A stretch of DNA of 64,000 bases from Candidatus Nitrosocaldus sp. (GTDB lineage Archaea; Thermoproteota; Nitrososphaeria; Nitrososphaerales; Nitrosocaldaceae), in the NCBI GenBank assembly GCA_025054855.1, contig JANWZS010000009.1, positions 1-64,000 of the forward strand. Direction: 5' to 3'. Shown piece after piece: positions 1 to 8,351 of the stretch. A program made the translations under genes and the position numbers. The notes beneath the pieces are model-generated. The model was not told where the DNA came from and searched no databases. It worked only from the letters and a program-made list of their open reading frames with translations. Position 1 is the first letter of the stretch. Each line of letters starts with the position of its first letter.

Positions 1-579
1 GACAAGTGGGTATTCATAGAGGGGTGCAAGGACCCTAGGGCAGTGACCATACTGATAAGGGGAGGGTCTCAGCGTGTTGTGGATGAGGCTGATAGGAGCA
101 TACACGATGCGATAATGGTTGTGAAGGATGTGGTTGAGAAGCCTTACATACTGACTGGAGGGGGAGCGCCAGAGGCGTTCGTCGCACAGAGGCTAAGGGA
201 GTGGGCCAACTCCCTATCTGGAAGGGAGCAGTTGGCAGTCGAGAGGTTCGCTGAAGCCCTGGAGACCATACCACTTACTCTAGCAGAGAATGCTGGCATG
301 GACCCGATAGATACACAGGTCCAGTTGAGGTCTATGCAGGAGAAGGCAACCAAACCAGTCTATGGCGTGAATGTACTGAAGGGCAAGGTTGATGATCTGA
401 GCAAGAGCAACATATGCGAGCCATTGGCTGTTAAGGAGCAGATAATATCATCTGCAGCAGAGGCAGCAGCTATGATACTACGCATAGATGATATCATAGC
501 AGCAAGCAAGCCAAAGGAGGAGAAGGGCGGTAAAGGGGCTGGCGGTACGGGCAGTATGGGCGGTATGGGCATGGAGTAA
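1..579 (+). CDS. Thermosome subunit (group II chaperonin), C-terminal part, 5' end outside window
   Basis: Group II chaperonin that folds proteins in an ATP-driven double ring in the cytoplasm. The frame is open from base 1 and has no start in the window, so only the last 192 residues are present. They begin inside the apical/intermediate region at FIEGCKDPRAVTILIRGG, a hallmark stretch of archaeal thermosomes, followed by VVDEADRSIHDAIMVVKDVV. Further on, GGGAPEAF and the ENAGMDP block of the equatorial domain are visible. The protein ends in a Gly-Met rich tail (GGTGSMGGMGME), which is typical of thermosome subunits. The stop is TAA at 577-579. Whether this is the alpha or beta subunit cannot be told from this fragment. 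No neighbour suggests an operon: the next gene has its own promoter. Confidence 0.97.
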   Translation, partial: DKWVFIEGCKDPRAVTILIRGGSQRVVDEADRSIHDAIMVVKDVVEKPYILTGGGAPEAFVAQRLREWANSLSGREQLAVERFAEALETIPLTLAENAGMDPIDTQVQLRSMQEKATKPVYGVNVLKGKVDDLSKSNICEPLAVKEQIISSAAEAAAMILRIDDIIAASKPKEEKGGKGAGGTGSMGGMGME

Positions 580-686
580 GAGTAGGATTCCAGCCCAGCC
601 TGATCAATCCATCCAATTTTATTTGGACGACCATGATCACACGGCCGATCAATTTTAATCCTCTGAACGGGATGAGAGGGTTGAGT

Positions 687-724
687 TTTGGTATATCTAC
701 TTATACCAAAGCATAAATAATTTT
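687..724 (+). promoter_or_regulatory. Palindrome plus TATA box ahead of the 750 gene
   Basis: A perfect 9-bp inverted repeat, TTTGGTATA (687-695) and TATACCAAA (702-710), has a 6-base spacer. It directly abuts an A/T-rich TATA-like stretch (ATAAATAATTTT, about 713-724) that lies about 25-35 bases before the ATG at 750. A palindrome touching the upstream edge of a TATA box is where archaeal activators or repressors often bind. The link to the 750 gene is an inference from position. Confidence 0.45.
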
Positions 725-749
725 AATAACCTTCACGTAAGTAATCATA

Positions 750-1238
750 ATGTCCACAGAGGGAGAGTCTGGGTCTCAAGCAGAGACAGGCGTAGAGGGC
801 AGTACTAAGATAGGAGAGGCAGTGGTAGAGCAGAGAGAGCAGAGAGAAGGAGGAGGCGGAGGAGGAGAAGAAATAGAGATGGTAGAGGTGAAGGGTAGAA
901 GAGGGAGGAGGAGAAGGAGGGAGAAGAAGGTGGAGATCCCTGCTACTGTAGCAGCATCGACAGCAGAGCATGTACATATGCCAGATCTTCAGCAGGTTAT
1001 GACTATGCTTGCAAGGCATGAGAAGGTACTGGATAGGGTAGAGGATAGACTCAAACCTATCAAGAGGATAGAGAAGGAGAGCAGCATGATAAAGGTGCTG
1101 CAGAAGCAGATCAGGGACCTAACTAGGGCTGTATCAAGGTTGGAGAAGAGCGTGAAGAGACTCAAGGCCAGTGGTAAGGGTAGAGGAAGGGGTAAAGGAA
1201 GGGGTAGAGGTAGAAAGGCTGAGAAGGCAAAGGGTTGA
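750..1238 (+). CDS. Charged, low-complexity coiled-coil protein, unknown function
   Basis: 162 residues, no family recognised. Residues 1-50 are acidic and Gly-rich (GEAVVEQREQREGGGGGGEE). They are followed by a basic patch (GRRGRRRRREKK, about 49-60). A central region (about 75-142) looks like an amphipathic coiled coil with heptad-like spacing (ARHEKVLDRVEDRLKPI, then LQKQIRDLTRAVSRLEKS). The C-terminus is a run of Gly-Lys-Arg (GKGRGRGKGRGRGRK). The basic tail resembles the nucleic-acid-binding tails of some archaeal chromatin or RNA-associated proteins. That resemblance is only compositional. The gene stands alone between the thermosome gene and the converging bax1 gene and has a palindrome next to its promoter. 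Purine-rich DNA (GGAGGAGGAGAAG) runs through it, so the low complexity exists at DNA level too. Confidence 0.7.
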   Translation: MSTEGESGSQAETGVEGSTKIGEAVVEQREQREGGGGGGEEIEMVEVKGRRGRRRRREKKVEIPATVAASTAEHVHMPDLQQVMTMLARHEKVLDRVEDRLKPIKRIEKESSMIKVLQKQIRDLTRAVSRLEKSVKRLKASGKGRGRGKGRGRGRKAEKAKG

Positions 1239-1448
1239 GTGAAGATAAGAGAAGAGGAGGAGGTAGGGAAGTAAGATGGAATAGAAAATGTTAGGAAAGA
1301 GTGAGAGCGGAAAATAGCATGTAACGAGCTGCTGTGATGGCAGTGTACATGGTTACATGAGAGGAATGGACCTTCTCCCTTTTTTGTTTGTTCTACAATA
1401 TACTGCTGTTTATCCAGCATCACCAGCATACATCCGATAATCAGCACA

Positions 1449-3179
1449 TCATCCTACCGTATCCTCACCGTCTCCTTTCCTTGCTATGACAGCATTGTTG
1501 ACATCTATATCCTTCCATACCACTGTGTAGCCTAGGGCTGAGAGCAGTATAGAGCAGAACTCCTCTGGCACACCGTATCCCTTCAACGCATTACATGCAT
1601 CCACGAACCTCTCATACCTGCTAACCTCTACCTTCATCTCTTCCAGCATGCTCTTTGGGATCATGAACCTGTTCATGACCATCTCGTAGTCTGGGAGTTC
1701 ATCCATTATGCTGGTGATTATGGAGAGTGCAGCCTCATATGTCATGTTGAACCTCTCTGCTATCTCCCTTACGCTTATTATCATGCTACTACCACCACTA
1801 CCACCACTCATGCTCCTCAAGTATGCCCTCACATCCATCACGAGCGTATCATCGCTCATATGCTTGGCTGTGATCTCATCCTCTATGCCCTTGAGATGGT
1901 CTATGATCTGCCTTACAGGTATTCCCTTATCGAACGTCAACACCTTCATCATCGATAGATGCTCCATCTGTAGAGGCTCTGAGCATGCCAGGTCCCTGTC
2001 TACCAGCAGGATGATATCAGTACCTAGGCTCTTGACCCGCATGAGCTTCTGGACCTTCCTCTCTATGTACTCCTTGGTCCAGAAGCCAACTATCTCCACG
2101 TACACCCTCCTCCCGTACTTCTCCAGCATAAAGTCTGGTATGAACGCCTGACCAGAGACCACGATGGGTTCTGGCTCCCTGACCAGCCTCCATCCAGTGT
2201 TGTACTGGTTGAAGAGCACTGCAAACCTCTCCTCTATGCTGCTATCGTATACCCTGTAACCACCCTGGCCCTCTACAACACCAGACTCACTGCTACTAGG
2301 CATGAGCATAACACCAATCTCCCTAACCTCTCTTGCCGATAGCCTGAACTCGTAGAGCCTGCTCCTAGCCCCAATTCCACCACCACTACCCGTACCCTTC
2401 CTCACTATCCATGCCCTCATCCACCACTCCCTAGCCTTGAGCAGCGCTGGCAGGAGCCTTGCCATAGCTACCCCATACCTATCCGTCAGCCTGAATATGC
2501 TAGATGGCCCGTCTATGGAGCATACCAGGCCCGATGGCAGATCACCACCATCACCACCATACCCACGTGCTCCATAAACATCATCCAGCATGTACATCAG
2601 GCCGAGCCTCTTGACCTCCCTCAGTAGACCCTTCCACTCTACCCCCTGCGAGACGCTGCACTCAAGTCTGGTGCAGTTCAGTAGCATACCCTGCACGAGT
2701 GCTAGGTTGTACTCCCCTATGAGCGCCTCAGGACTGATCGCTCTGAACCCTTCAATGATCAGGCTCTCCTCCATATCGCTCCACATCATCTCCTCCATGA
2801 GCGATGGTTCAACATCGAGTCTGCGTGCAGCCTCACCCATGATGCGCATCCTCTCCCCATCGGTCAGCGCATAACCCCTCCTACTCGACTCCCTGAAGAC
2901 CTCCCTCCTCAGCACTGCAGGGTGCACAGGACTCTCTCTACGCTTGAATGCACACCTCCTCTCCAGTATCGTGTAGAACCCCCTGACTAGCCTATGATCG
3001 TTGGAGTACTCAAGCACCCTCATCCTATCCAGGAGTGAACCCTTCCTCTCCTTATCATCACTGGCCTTACTGAACTCATCTATCATGATGGATGCCAGCC
3101 CCGTATCTGCCTGCGAGGCGAAGATGGGCGCTATCCTACCCTTCCTGACCCTTGCCCGTACTAGGTGAGTGGGTAGCAT
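1449..3179 (-). CDS. bax1: Bax1, XPB-associated nuclease (DUF790 family)
   Basis: 576-residue member of the DUF790 family. Archaeal Bax1 binds the XPB helicase and supplies a structure-specific nuclease, forming a nucleotide-excision-repair-like machine. The N-terminal part (about 1-300) carries the family's XPB-binding region. The C-terminal nuclease has a PD-(D/E)xK arrangement: IPDF with D349, YVEIVGFW with E362, and YIERKVQK with K375. These three are the expected metal and catalytic residues. A winged-helix-like tail follows. The gene lies 53 bases downstream of the XPB gene on the same strand, the pairing seen in many archaea, and the two are presumably co-transcribed. A Ser/Gly run near residues 264-270 and another near 457-463 look like flexible linkers. 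The start ATG at 3179 gives a standard N-terminus beginning MLPTHLVRARV. Confidence 0.93.
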   Translation of the reverse strand: MLPTHLVRARVRKGRIAPIFASQADTGLASIMIDEFSKASDDKERKGSLLDRMRVLEYSNDHRLVRGFYTILERRCAFKRRESPVHPAVLRREVFRESSRRGYALTDGERMRIMGEAARRLDVEPSLMEEMMWSDMEESLIIEGFRAISPEALIGEYNLALVQGMLLNCTRLECSVSQGVEWKGLLREVKRLGLMYMLDDVYGARGYGGDGGDLPSGLVCSIDGPSSIFRLTDRYGVAMARLLPALLKAREWWMRAWIVRKGTGSGGGIGARSRLYEFRLSAREVREIGVMLMPSSSESGVVEGQGGYRVYDSSIEERFAVLFNQYNTGWRLVREPEPIVVSGQAFIPDFMLEKYGRRVYVEIVGFWTKEYIERKVQKLMRVKSLGTDIILLVDRDLACSEPLQMEHLSMMKVLTFDKGIPVRQIIDHLKGIEDEITAKHMSDDTLVMDVRAYLRSMSGGSGGSSMIISVREIAERFNMTYEAALSIITSIMDELPDYEMVMNRFMIPKSMLEEMKVEVSRYERFVDACNALKGYGVPEEFCSILLSALGYTVVWKDIDVNNAVIARKGDGEDTVG

Positions 3180-3232
3180 GTATCTAACACATGTATGGTC
3201 CAGCGCACGGCCTTATTACTCTACCCTTGCGA

Positions 3233-4624
3233 TCAACCCTTCCTTACCCTCACAGATCTCTTCCTCTTGCTGCTCATGAGCATCTCCCTGGTCTCCCTGG
3301 AGACTATCTCTATGAGTAGTGCGCTCTTGCCATCCTTCGGTCTGAGCAGCCTCCCAAGCCTCTGCACGAACTCCCTGCTGCTTCCTGTACCACTGAGTAT
3401 CACACCCAGTTCTGCATCTGGCACATCTATACCCTCATCCAGAACCTTCGAGGTTACTATCGCTCTGTAGGTACCATCCCTGAAGCCCCTGAGTATATCG
3501 GTCCTCTCGTCCTTGCCCGTGTTATGAGTTATAAGGGGTATGAGGAACTCCCTCGATACCCTGTATGCCTGATCGTTGTGCTGTGTGAATATTATCATCT
3601 TCGCACCATTGTACTCTGCAAGTATCTCCCTCAACTCCTCGATCTTTGCGCTGCTGTTGAGCGCTATGCTCAGAGCCTTGTTCCTTGCCAGGAGTGCCTC
3701 CCTAGCCATCCTGTTCCTGTTAGATAGCATGATGAGCCTCCTGAACCCGTTGAGCCCATGCTCTATTCCCAGAGCATCTAGGCAGTTCATGTACAGTTCG
3801 TAGTTCCTCCTGTACTCATCCATCTCCTCCTCCGTCAGCCTCACATACCTCCTCTCTATGGTGAACCTTGCAAGGTAACGCTTCTCCGCTAGTTCCCCTG
3901 CAGATACGCTGAACACCACACCTGCTCCAAGGAGCATGGGTATATCCTGATGGAGCCCATCCTCCCTCTCTACCGTTGCTGTGAGGCCAAGCCTGTACGG
4001 TGCAGCCATAAGTTCTGCTATGCTCCTGTACCCCTGCGCTGGGAGATGGTGCACCTCATCGAATACGAGTAGTGCGAACCTGTTGCCTATGGATGGTGCC
4101 CTTATGTATGCTGAATCGTACGTTATCACGGTTATTGCCTTGAGCCTATCCTCTCCCCCTCCTATGACCCCTATCTCCTCCCTGCTGATAGAGAATGCAT
4201 CTGCAAGCGATGATACCCACTGCTCCACGAGGTCAAGTGTGGGCACAACCACTAGGGATGCGAGGCTGACACTCTCTATGGCCTTTATGCCTATCATGGT
4301 CTTGCCAGAACCTGTGGGGAGCACTATACAGCCCTTCATCCCTGAATCGAGCCATCGCCTCAATGCTCTGCTCTGGTAATCCCTTAGCAACAACCTTGAA
4401 CTTACCTTCTTGATGGGTATAAGGTCGAGGACGTGATCCTCATAATCTATCCTGCTTGCCTTGAGGTACTCCACTATCGCAGGGTAGTGCATAGCCAACG
4501 CCCTGTACCTATTGATCTTTGGATCGAAGACTGTGTAGGGTACATGTACCATACCATCGACTATGATCGTGCCCTTGTCGTAGCGGAGCGAGACCCTCAA
4601 CACATACCGATAGCGTATAATCAT
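3233..4624 (-). CDS. xpb: XPB/Rad25-family DNA helicase
   Basis: 463-residue superfamily 2 helicase of the archaeal XPB type, which opens damaged DNA using ATP. A short N-terminal damage-recognition-like region (1-75) precedes the helicase core. Visible motifs are the Walker A PTGSGKT (103-109), the DEVHH box (189-193), GLTAT (213-217), the XPB-specific RED triad (220-222), and motif VI QRLGRLLRP near the C-terminus. Archaeal XPB is shorter than the eukaryotic protein, and this length fits. It lies between a small unknown gene (52 bases upstream) and bax1 (53 bases downstream) on one strand, so the three probably form one transcript. The N-terminal sequence starts at an ATG at 4624; an A/T-rich TATAATC-like stretch lies nearby but was not resolved into a promoter. 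Confidence 0.95.
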   Translation of the reverse strand: MIIRYRYVLRVSLRYDKGTIIVDGMVHVPYTVFDPKINRYRALAMHYPAIVEYLKASRIDYEDHVLDLIPIKKVSSRLLLRDYQSRALRRWLDSGMKGCIVLPTGSGKTMIGIKAIESVSLASLVVVPTLDLVEQWVSSLADAFSISREEIGVIGGGEDRLKAITVITYDSAYIRAPSIGNRFALLVFDEVHHLPAQGYRSIAELMAAPYRLGLTATVEREDGLHQDIPMLLGAGVVFSVSAGELAEKRYLARFTIERRYVRLTEEEMDEYRRNYELYMNCLDALGIEHGLNGFRRLIMLSNRNRMAREALLARNKALSIALNSSAKIEELREILAEYNGAKMIIFTQHNDQAYRVSREFLIPLITHNTGKDERTDILRGFRDGTYRAIVTSKVLDEGIDVPDAELGVILSGTGSSREFVQRLGRLLRPKDGKSALLIEIVSRETREMLMSSKRKRSVRVRKG

Positions 4625-4676
4625 AGATAAAAGTAACTGACCATATCCTCATCACAGCAGCAATCATTTGGTATAT

Positions 4677-5057
4677 TCAGAACAGCCCATACTTGGATGA
4701 CATAAAGTCTGCCATGAGCACTACCCTTGCGTTCGAACCTGCCTGCTTGAGGTGCCTTGCAAGGAGGTTGACGAACTTGTGCTCCATGCTCTTACCCTTA
4801 ACACTCAGGAACTCGTTGCCCAGGAAGTTTGCAAGCCTGATTATAAGACCCTTGCTCACATACAGGGTGAAGAAGTGCCAGCCCATATGGTTATCTGCAT
4901 CACCTATGGTGAATGTATCATAGGAGTGCACCATCGCCTCCAGCCTCCTCATAACCTTAACGAGTAGATCGTACTCCCTTTTGAAGTCTATAGCCTCAAC
5001 CTGTATCTCAACCATCTCGCTCTCGCTATAATCACTCGCATCACCTTTGTACTCCAT
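4677..5057 (-). CDS. Small protein of unknown function upstream of XPB
   Basis: 126 residues, not recognised. It is soluble, with an acidic N-terminus (residues 1-25) and an alpha-rich middle (REYDLLVKVMRRLEAMVH). A segment around 62-100 is rich in aromatic and hydrophobic residues (GWHFFTLYVSKGLIIRLANF). It ends in ARVVLMADFMSSKYGLF. There is no signal peptide or membrane helix. It is the first gene of the apparent unit that continues into xpb and bax1 with about 52-base gaps. A role in the same repair process is therefore possible, but rests on position alone. An A/T-rich stretch (TAATAAAATATT, about 5083-5095) upstream could hold its TATA box. Confidence 0.7.
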   Translation of the reverse strand: MEYKGDASDYSESEMVEIQVEAIDFKREYDLLVKVMRRLEAMVHSYDTFTIGDADNHMGWHFFTLYVSKGLIIRLANFLGNEFLSVKGKSMEHKFVNLLARHLKQAGSNARVVLMADFMSSKYGLF

Positions 5058-5676
5058 TATAGGTATTAGGGAGGAAGAGACTAATAAAATATTCCCTGCC
5101 AGTGGGTATGTCAGATACAGTTAGTCAGGATGATGATCATTCTAGACAGAAGAAGCGAACATATCTCATTGCTGTAGGGTTACAGCAGAACCGCTACACC
5201 ATGCGTACAGGATAATGTTGATAGAGCATCTGACTAGTACGAAGTGCTCCCAGCCATGTGTGAAGCATAGAAGATGATTATGACGATGACGATGACGATG
5301 AGGATGAGGATGAGGATGATGGTGCACAGCAGTTGTGTGAACTATGCAAGTATCAACCGGCCACTGCTATCGTTACCTTTATGGCTAGAGGGTCTACAGT
5401 AATGATCAGCATACAGGTAAGCAGACAGGTACCCTGTGCTGTTGATGCAGGCTCCTGGTAGAGCATGGTCTATAGATGGAAGAGCGATGTTCAGTCTGCT
5501 GGTATGCTTGATGTATGCTGAAGACATGCGCTGTATGCAAACATGCACAGGACCAGTGCGGATACAAGTTCCATATCGCTACATACATTCACCACACCGC
5601 CGCAGATCTAATATTATGCATGTTATGGATAAGATACCACTGAATCAATCAAAACTATCTAAACTGGTACATCATC
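5058..5676. other. Intergenic region with GATGAC/GATGAG tandem hexamers
   Basis: About 620 bases without a convincing gene. At 5278-5321 there is a run of short tandem units, three of GATGAC-type followed by GATGAG-type. A 35-codon open frame starts at ATG 5108 and stops at 5215 on the plus strand. An A/T-rich box lies about 25 bases before it, so a tiny leaderless gene is conceivable, but the peptide (starting MSDTVSQDDDHSRQKKR) matches nothing known to me. The frames between 5340 and 5760 have codon use unlike the neighbours and are not called. Nothing else stands out. Confidence 0.4.
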
Positions 5677-5970
5677 TTACCTTATACTCTCTAGTACAGA
5701 TACAACCTGCCATAATGTCACCCTCATGTGCGAGGGTACGTTGGGTGACTGTGTGAGCTCATCGAGCATGCTTATGGCATTTGCTGCCCTTACGCCAGCA
5801 TCAATCTTCTCATCCTTAAGATTGTTCACTATATCCTTTATGTTCTGTCTTACCTGCTTTGGTGTCATAGTGTTATCAGCAACACTCATGAGGATCGATA
5901 CTGCCTTGAGTATCTTCTCCTTATTCTCCCTCTCCTTCTCCTGCTTCTCCTGCTGCCTCTTGCTAGACAA
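5677..5970 (-). CDS. UPF0147 family protein
   Basis: 97-residue all-helical protein of the archaeal UPF0147 family, whose function is unknown. The family signature is clear. A helix with NLKDEKIDAGVRAANAISML is followed by DELTQSPNVPSHMRVTLWQ and ends in VVSVLESI. The N-terminal 20 residues are highly charged (KRQQEKQEKERENKEK) and extend beyond the usual family start, so translation might begin later. The nearest in-frame methionine, however, is this first one. It stands alone, with the HAD phosphatase gene divergent to it. No regulatory site is obvious. Confidence 0.9.
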   Translation of the reverse strand: MSSKRQQEKQEKERENKEKILKAVSILMSVADNTMTPKQVRQNIKDIVNNLKDEKIDAGVRAANAISMLDELTQSPNVPSHMRVTLWQVVSVLESIR

Positions 5971-6078
5971 GCAGATCCACCCACACTACCTTCACATGCA
6001 CCCTCTTAAAAGTTTGAGTCTTTCCAATGGTGAGCAGTGTAAAGGCTTTATAGATGCTACGATTGTTCTGTTGATGCC

Positions 6079-6723
6079 ATGGGGGAGAGGCGAGGTATAG
6101 TTGCATTCGATATGGATGGTACACTGCTGGATGGCAGGTTCGTCATTGCCCTGGCAGATGCATGTGATGCTAGAGAGCATGTCATAGGCATAATGAATGG
6201 GAAGATGCATGGGTATGAGAAGAGCAGGGCAATAGCAAGGCTATGGAAGGGCTTGAGGCGTGATGATCTGCTGGAGGCGCTAGCGAGAGTACCGCTGAGC
6301 ACCAACGCCAGAGAGGCTGTAGAGGCCCTCAAGGGATACGGTTACGTTGTAGGGATAATAAGCGATAGTTATGATACAGTAGTTGAGCATCTGGCATCCA
6401 TCCTTGGTATGGACTTCAGCGTAGCAAACAGGCTTGTGTATGATAGCAGTGGTGCTCTCACTGGCAGGATAGTGATGCCCCTAGGCTGGGAGAGGATCAA
6501 CTGCAGGTGCATGAACTCAGTATGCAAGAGGTTCCATCTTGAGAGCATGATGCGTAGATTAGGCATCAGCAGGAGCGCAGCCGTCGGGGATAACGATAAC
6601 GATATATGCATGCTGGAGCGTGCGGATGTGAGCGTAGCGTATAGGCCGAAGAGCACAACAGTCAGGGAGAAGGCCATGTACATCATCGATGACCTCTACG
6701 ATACCGTAAGGATACTTGCTTAA
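6079..6723 (+). CDS. HAD-family phosphatase, phosphoserine phosphatase-like (SerB type)
   Basis: 214-residue haloacid dehalogenase-superfamily phosphatase. Motif I is FDMDGTLLDG (about 10-19), with the nucleophilic and acid/base aspartates. Motif II is the serine in GIISDSYD. Motif IV is GDNDNDICML (about 170-179), which binds magnesium. A helical cap of the SerB kind lies between motifs I and II. The family removes phosphate from phosphoserine, the last step of serine synthesis, but related members act on other small phosphate esters, so the substrate is not certain. No other serine-pathway gene is next to it. ATG at 6079 is favoured because the frame opens only seven residues before motif I. 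Confidence 0.87.
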   Translation: MGERRGIVAFDMDGTLLDGRFVIALADACDAREHVIGIMNGKMHGYEKSRAIARLWKGLRRDDLLEALARVPLSTNAREAVEALKGYGYVVGIISDSYDTVVEHLASILGMDFSVANRLVYDSSGALTGRIVMPLGWERINCRCMNSVCKRFHLESMMRRLGISRSAAVGDNDNDICMLERADVSVAYRPKSTTVREKAMYIIDDLYDTVRILA

Positions 6724-6830
6724 TTATTGACGGTTCAGTACGCTATGATCGATTCATCCATGCATATACTATTATACTCCTGCATGCTGTATTGCTGCGA
6801 TATACGCTAGATGGGGAAGGATGATATAGA

Positions 6831-8018
6831 TTGATTGTGGAGGTTGAGAGAACTTCGAGGATAGCAACACAGGCTAGGAGGTTCGAGATGGTCGAGAGGA
6901 AGGGTCTTGGCCATCCAGATACCATATGTGATCTGGTGGTTGAGAGTATATGTGTAGAGTTGGCAAGGCAGTACACGAGGGAGTATGGGCAGTTGATGCA
7001 CTTCAACATAGACAAGGCACTGCTCGCCGCTGGAGAGACTGAGAATAGGTTCGGAGGGGGAGTGGTGAAGAGGCCCATGCGCTTCCTGGTTGGGGATAGG
7101 GCAACGCTCAACTCCCTGGATGTAGATGGTATAGTTGAAGCATCAGCAAGGAGATGGTTCAGCACGAACCTCAGGCATGTCAAGGATGAGCATGTACGGA
7201 TAGAGCCTATGCTCGGCTCGGCATCACCAGAGCTGAGATCGCTCTTCACAAGAGCCCCTACGCAGATACCATCAAACGATACATCAGCACTCGTAGGCTA
7301 TGCACCATCAACCCTGTTGGAGCAGGTGGTGCGTGCTACTGAACTCTTCATAAACTCCGCTGGGTTCAAGCATGAGTTCCCAGAGGCTGGTGAGGATGTG
7401 AAGGTGATGGGCTTCAGGCATGATGAGAGCATAGACCTCACAGTCGCTGTAGCGTTCGTGGATGCCTATGTGGAGTCAGATGTACACTACTTTGCCAGGA
7501 AGAGGGAGATGCTCAATGCGGTAGAGGAGTTCATAAGGGATAGGTTCGATATCAAGCATCTCAGCGTTGATATCAACACCCTGGATGTGGAGGGCAGGGG
7601 CATGGAGGGGCTCTACCTCACGGTGCTGGGCACATCGGCAGACAGTTCAGACTCTGGTCAGGTTGGGAGGGGCAACAGGGCAGACGGGCTCATCTCGCTC
7701 ATGAGGCCAGCAGGATCTGAGGGTTACGCTGGGAAGAACCCCATGAGCCACATAGGGAAGGTGTACTCTGCACTCTGCTTCGAGATCGCTGGTGATGTGC
7801 ACAGGAGGCTACTGGATGGGGAGAGGGATGAGGTACTGGTATGGATGTACAACAAGATTGGCATGAATGTTGGGGAGCCCAGGGCAGTAATAGTGGAGGT
7901 GGTTACAGGTAGAGGTGTGGATGACGGTGCGATAAGGGATATAGTGTATGAGCATGTTGGTAGCATAGATGGACTGTACAGGAGGCTTGTTGAAGGGGAG
8001 GTAAGACTGGGCTACTGA
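6831..8018 (+). CDS. mat: S-adenosylmethionine synthetase, archaeal type
   Basis: 395 residues, the usual length of the archaeal MAT (AdoMet synthetase 2) family. The enzyme makes S-adenosylmethionine from methionine and ATP. Characteristic stretches are VERKGLGHPDTICD near residue 23, FNIDKALLAAGE, and FGGGVVKRPM. Later come GTSADSSDSGQVGRGNR and RPAGSEGYAGKNPMSHIGK, which form the ATP and metal site. The start is not ATG. In-frame codons after the last stop offer TTG at 6831 or GTG at 6837. A GGGGAAGG motif 11 bases ahead supports TTG 6831. Nearby radical-SAM proteins in this window depend on its product. Confidence 0.96.
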   Translation: MIVEVERTSRIATQARRFEMVERKGLGHPDTICDLVVESICVELARQYTREYGQLMHFNIDKALLAAGETENRFGGGVVKRPMRFLVGDRATLNSLDVDGIVEASARRWFSTNLRHVKDEHVRIEPMLGSASPELRSLFTRAPTQIPSNDTSALVGYAPSTLLEQVVRATELFINSAGFKHEFPEAGEDVKVMGFRHDESIDLTVAVAFVDAYVESDVHYFARKREMLNAVEEFIRDRFDIKHLSVDINTLDVEGRGMEGLYLTVLGTSADSSDSGQVGRGNRADGLISLMRPAGSEGYAGKNPMSHIGKVYSALCFEIAGDVHRRLLDGERDEVLVWMYNKIGMNVGEPRAVIVEVVTGRGVDDGAIRDIVYEHVGSIDGLYRRLVEGEVRLGY

Positions 8019-8172
8019 CCAGCAGGCATGTGCTTGCTTAATGAGTGAGTAGGTCAGAGGCTGGGATATGGGGAGAGAGGATATGGAATATGATGGGATC
8101 ATCCATAGAGATAGAAATAGTTATTTATCGTGCTGGTTGGATAGTACTGCTGGCCGAATGAGTGAATGAGTG

Positions 8173-8267
8173 GCCTCCGTCGTATAGTGGTAGTATAGGG
8201 GGCTGTGGTTCGCCTATCCTGTGCGAGTGGTGACCCCCGGGCCGGGGTTCGATTCCCCGCGGAGGCC
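8173..8267 (+). tRNA. tRNA-His (GTG) with a 24-nt intron at 37/38
   Basis: The acceptor is GCCTCCG paired with CGGAGGC, with a T-arm GGGG-TTCGATT-CCCC. The anticodon stem GGGGG/CCCCC encloses loop CTGTGG...A with anticodon GTG at 8205-8207. An intron at 8209-8232 follows position 37. TCGC (8210-8213) pairs with GCGA (8223-8226), and bulges GGT and TGA sit on either side, giving a relaxed bulge-helix-bulge with cuts after G8208 and G8232. C73 (8267) faces an encoded G at 8172, the G-1 needed by HisRS. CCA is not encoded. Confidence 0.95.
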
Positions 8268-8351
8268 TCAGCACAACACAATCTAGCAGCCAGCATACCA
8301 ACCAGCATAATACAAAAATACCACGAGGGGATAGCATGCAGAGTAGAGAGG

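Noticed and set aside
35-274. Minus-strand frame inside the thermosome gene
   Set aside because: Shadow of a well-conserved gene on the plus strand.
5342-5756. Several open frames on both strands
   Set aside because: Low-grade composition, no motif, no promoter or ribosome-binding site, overlapping each other and UPF0147.
8205-8351. Upstream extension of the PmbA-like frame into the tRNA-His gene
   Set aside because: It covers the tRNA and its flank. ATG 8352 starts the family-like sequence.
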